Source: Planctomycetaceae bacterium
GTDB taxonomy: Bacteria; Planctomycetota; PLA2
NCBI GenBank assembly: GCA_011525755.1
Contig: WYBS01000069.1
Coordinates: 69,196 to 101,208, forward strand
DNA length: 32,013 nt
Direction of reading: 5' to 3'
The notes below the pieces were generated by a model. That model did no database searches. It had not been told where the DNA came from and was given only the letters and a program-made list of their open reading frames with translations. Shown piece after piece: positions 31,047 to 32,013 of this stretch (the stretch's first letter is position 1; each line of letters starts with the position of its first letter). The translations under genes and the position numbers were made by a program.

Positions 31047-31412
31047 ATGGAACAGGCCGCCGAGACTCGCGGGAAGACGGTTTTCCACTTCGCGGTCCTC
31101 GTCTATCGCGAAGAGATCGCCGCCGGACGCCCCGTCTGGTTCGCGCGGTCCGTGATGACGAGCGATCTCGCCTCCGGCGCCACGAGCGAGGAAGCGATCG
31201 AGAGGCTCCACGGGGTCCTCGAAACGGCGCTGTCGACGGGGGTCGCGCTCGGCATGAGCCCTCAGGATTGGCTTGCCGGACAGAAGCCGGATCAGGCGAG
31301 CTGGATCGAGGAGTGGATCAGGTACTCGGCTCCGCGCCGCGTCTCCGAGGTCTGGTCCGCGGTCGATGGGTGCGAGATCGAGGCGAACATCGCGTGGAAG
31401 GGCGCGGCGTGA
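31047..31412 (+). CDS. HicB-like small protein
   Basis: 121 aa. The N-terminal ~65 residues have the strand-strand-helix pattern and wording of HicB-type antitoxins (VFHFAVLVYREE, then RSVMTSDLASGATSEEAIERLHGVLETAL, compare the usual GCxSxGdTxEEAlxNlxeAl). The remainder (SPQDWLAGQKPDQASWIEEW and onwards) is helical and has no recognisable DNA-binding ribbon-helix-helix or HTH. It could be an antitoxin or a stand-alone HicB-fold protein. The next gene starts 4 nt after the stop, so the two are co-expressed. The partner is not a typical HicA. Confidence 0.55.
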   Translation: MEQAAETRGKTVFHFAVLVYREEIAAGRPVWFARSVMTSDLASGATSEEAIERLHGVLETALSTGVALGMSPQDWLAGQKPDQASWIEEWIRYSAPRRVSEVWSAVDGCEIEANIAWKGAA

Positions 31413-31416
31413 ACGC

Positions 31417-31701
31417 TTGCGGATCTGGCGAGTCGACGCGATCCGCGCGTACCTGTCGTCGGTGCGGAGCGACTGGCGCCGGGACGACGAGTTCTCGAAG
31501 CCAGGCGTCGACATCTGGCTGAAACGGACCCCCGATCGGTACATGATCGCCCGGCTCGCCTACTACCCGGCAGCGGGAGGCAGGCCGGCGCTCGCGCCCG
31601 AGCCCCACGTGATCACGTTCTGCCACCAGCTCGACATCGAGCCGCGGCTCTTCTTCGACGCGCTCGGCGCCGACGGGCAGTACGCGGGGCCGCTCCCGTA
31701 G
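31417..31701 (+). CDS. Small hypothetical protein, partner of the HicB-like gene
   Basis: 94 aa from TTG at 31417, the only plausible start in this frame after the preceding stop; the frame is open upstream but without coding character. It reads VDAIRAYLSSVRSDWRRDDEF, then VDIWLKRTPDRYMIARLAYYP and ITFCHQLDIEPRLFFDALG. It has no signal peptide and looks like a compact alpha/beta protein. It lacks the GSHxxF/H motif of HicA toxins, so a HicA call is not supported. Small size, tight spacing and pairing with a HicB-like gene make a toxin-antitoxin or regulatory pair possible. The TTG start and weak SD suggest low or coupled translation. Confidence 0.55.
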   Translation: MRIWRVDAIRAYLSSVRSDWRRDDEFSKPGVDIWLKRTPDRYMIARLAYYPAAGGRPALAPEPHVITFCHQLDIEPRLFFDALGADGQYAGPLP

Positions 31702-31742
31702 CGAAACGGGATCTGCCCCCTGAGCCCCCCTTGATCCTGGCC

Positions 31743-31748
31743 GATAAT
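31743..31748 (+). promoter_or_regulatory. -10-like element (GATAAT) for acs, probable leaderless start
   Basis: GATAAT ends 7 nt before the ATG at 31756, and no SD lies between. A one-mismatch copy of the dispersed C-rich 15-mer (31715-31729) lies just upstream. Confidence 0.5.
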
Positions 31749-31755
31749 CTGGCCT

Positions 31756-32013
31756 ATGGACTACCCCCCTCCCCCCGACTTCGCCAAGCGAGCCCGGGTC
31801 CCCTCCTTCGACGACTACCGCCGCGCCTACGAGGAGTCGGTGAAGGCCCCGGAGGTCTTCTGGGCGAGGATCGCGGAGCGGATCACCTGGCGGAAGAAGT
31901 GGACGAAGGTCTCCGACTGGAACTTCACCGAGCCCAAGATCCGCTGGTTCGAGGGCGGCACCTTGAACGTCTCCGAGAACTGCCTCGACCGGCACGTCGC
32001 CGCGGGCCTCGGC
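31756..32013 (+). CDS. acs: Acetyl-coenzyme A synthetase (5' part, cut by window edge)
   Basis: 86 residues are visible. They match the N-terminal domain of AMP-forming acetyl-CoA synthetases: SFDDYRRAYEESVKAPEVFW, then AERITWRKKWTKVSDWNF and EPKIRWFEGGTLNVSENCLDRH, the last being a family signature before the ATP-binding core. The enzyme activates acetate to acetyl-CoA through acetyl-AMP in the cytoplasm. The start ATG is supported by alignment with the family and by GATAAT 7 nt upstream. The catalytic core lies outside the window. Confidence 0.92.
   Translation, partial: MDYPPPPDFAKRARVPSFDDYRRAYEESVKAPEVFWARIAERITWRKKWTKVSDWNFTEPKIRWFEGGTLNVSENCLDRHVAAGLG

Noticed and set aside
28940-31048. 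702-codon minus-strand frame opposite the sigma fusion
   Set aside because: Low-complexity composition and no start signals; the plus strand carries clear sigma and repeat domains throughout.
31409-31412. GTGA overlap as the start of the second gene of the HicB-like module
   Set aside because: The GTG at 31409 is not in the frame that has coding character; the TTG at 31417 is.
31417-31701. HicA toxin
   Set aside because: The GSHxxF/H catalytic motif and the usual small basic fold pattern are absent.
1-32013. tRNA, rRNA, CRISPR arrays, IS elements or prophage genes
   Set aside because: I found no T-loop/anticodon pattern, rRNA segment, regularly spaced repeat array, transposase or phage structural gene. 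This was reading by eye, so a covariance-model scan would be stronger.

Overview
The window is very GC-rich DNA with strong G/C at third codon positions. It is a chromosomal stretch of ordinary genes with no rRNA, tRNA, CRISPR array, IS element or prophage that I can see. The gene repertoire suggests a high-GC planctomycete-like lineage: sigma factors fused to a membrane segment and carboxypeptidase-regulatory-like repeats, secreted HEAT-repeat proteins, DUF4388-TPR and VWA proteins, and many signal peptides. I infer Planctomycetota, but this rests on architecture, not on a marker gene.

Layout. 1-1448 (-) is a partial ECF sigma/carboxypeptidase-regulatory fusion, divergent from a secreted beta-rich protein (1616-2371, +); a long inverted repeat (1491-1577) lies between them. 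A minus-strand block follows: HEAT protein (2358-3575), RNase HIII rnhC (3590-4429), DUF72 (4426-5235) and a lipoprotein (5252-5905). Then come corA (5971-7122, +), a noncoding gap with a candidate minus-strand small RNA (7123-7376), a small hypothetical (7377-7826) and a secreted HEAT protein (7855-9612). A broken nucleotidyltransferase remnant (9645-9901) precedes a two-component pair (9908-12038, -). A membrane-anchored carboxypeptidase-regulatory protein (12145-14133, +) converges with a DUF4388-TPR protein (14138-15910, -). Next are an unknown secreted or anchored protein (16097-16858), a TPR-gluzincin (16967-18682), moeA (18716-19942, -) and, divergent from it, mutY (19964-20896).

20893-30988 is a run of envelope genes: two paralogous metzincin lipoproteins, a VIT-VWA protein, a second VWA protein, and a complete sigma-TM-carboxypeptidase-regulatory fusion of 999 aa. 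It is followed by a HicB-like two-gene module (31047-31701) and the 5' end of acetyl-CoA synthetase (31756 to the edge).

Regulation. Nine genes carry a TANNNT -10-like hexamer 6-9 nt before the start codon with no usable Shine-Dalgarno between, so leaderless transcription looks common. The clearest internal operon gene (26855) and a few others have an SD instead. Other unexplained signals are the 37-nt palindrome arms between divergent genes, a dispersed C-rich 15-mer, an identical 22-mer read in two different frames in corA and mutY, and 11-bp-period direct repeats upstream of two promoters.
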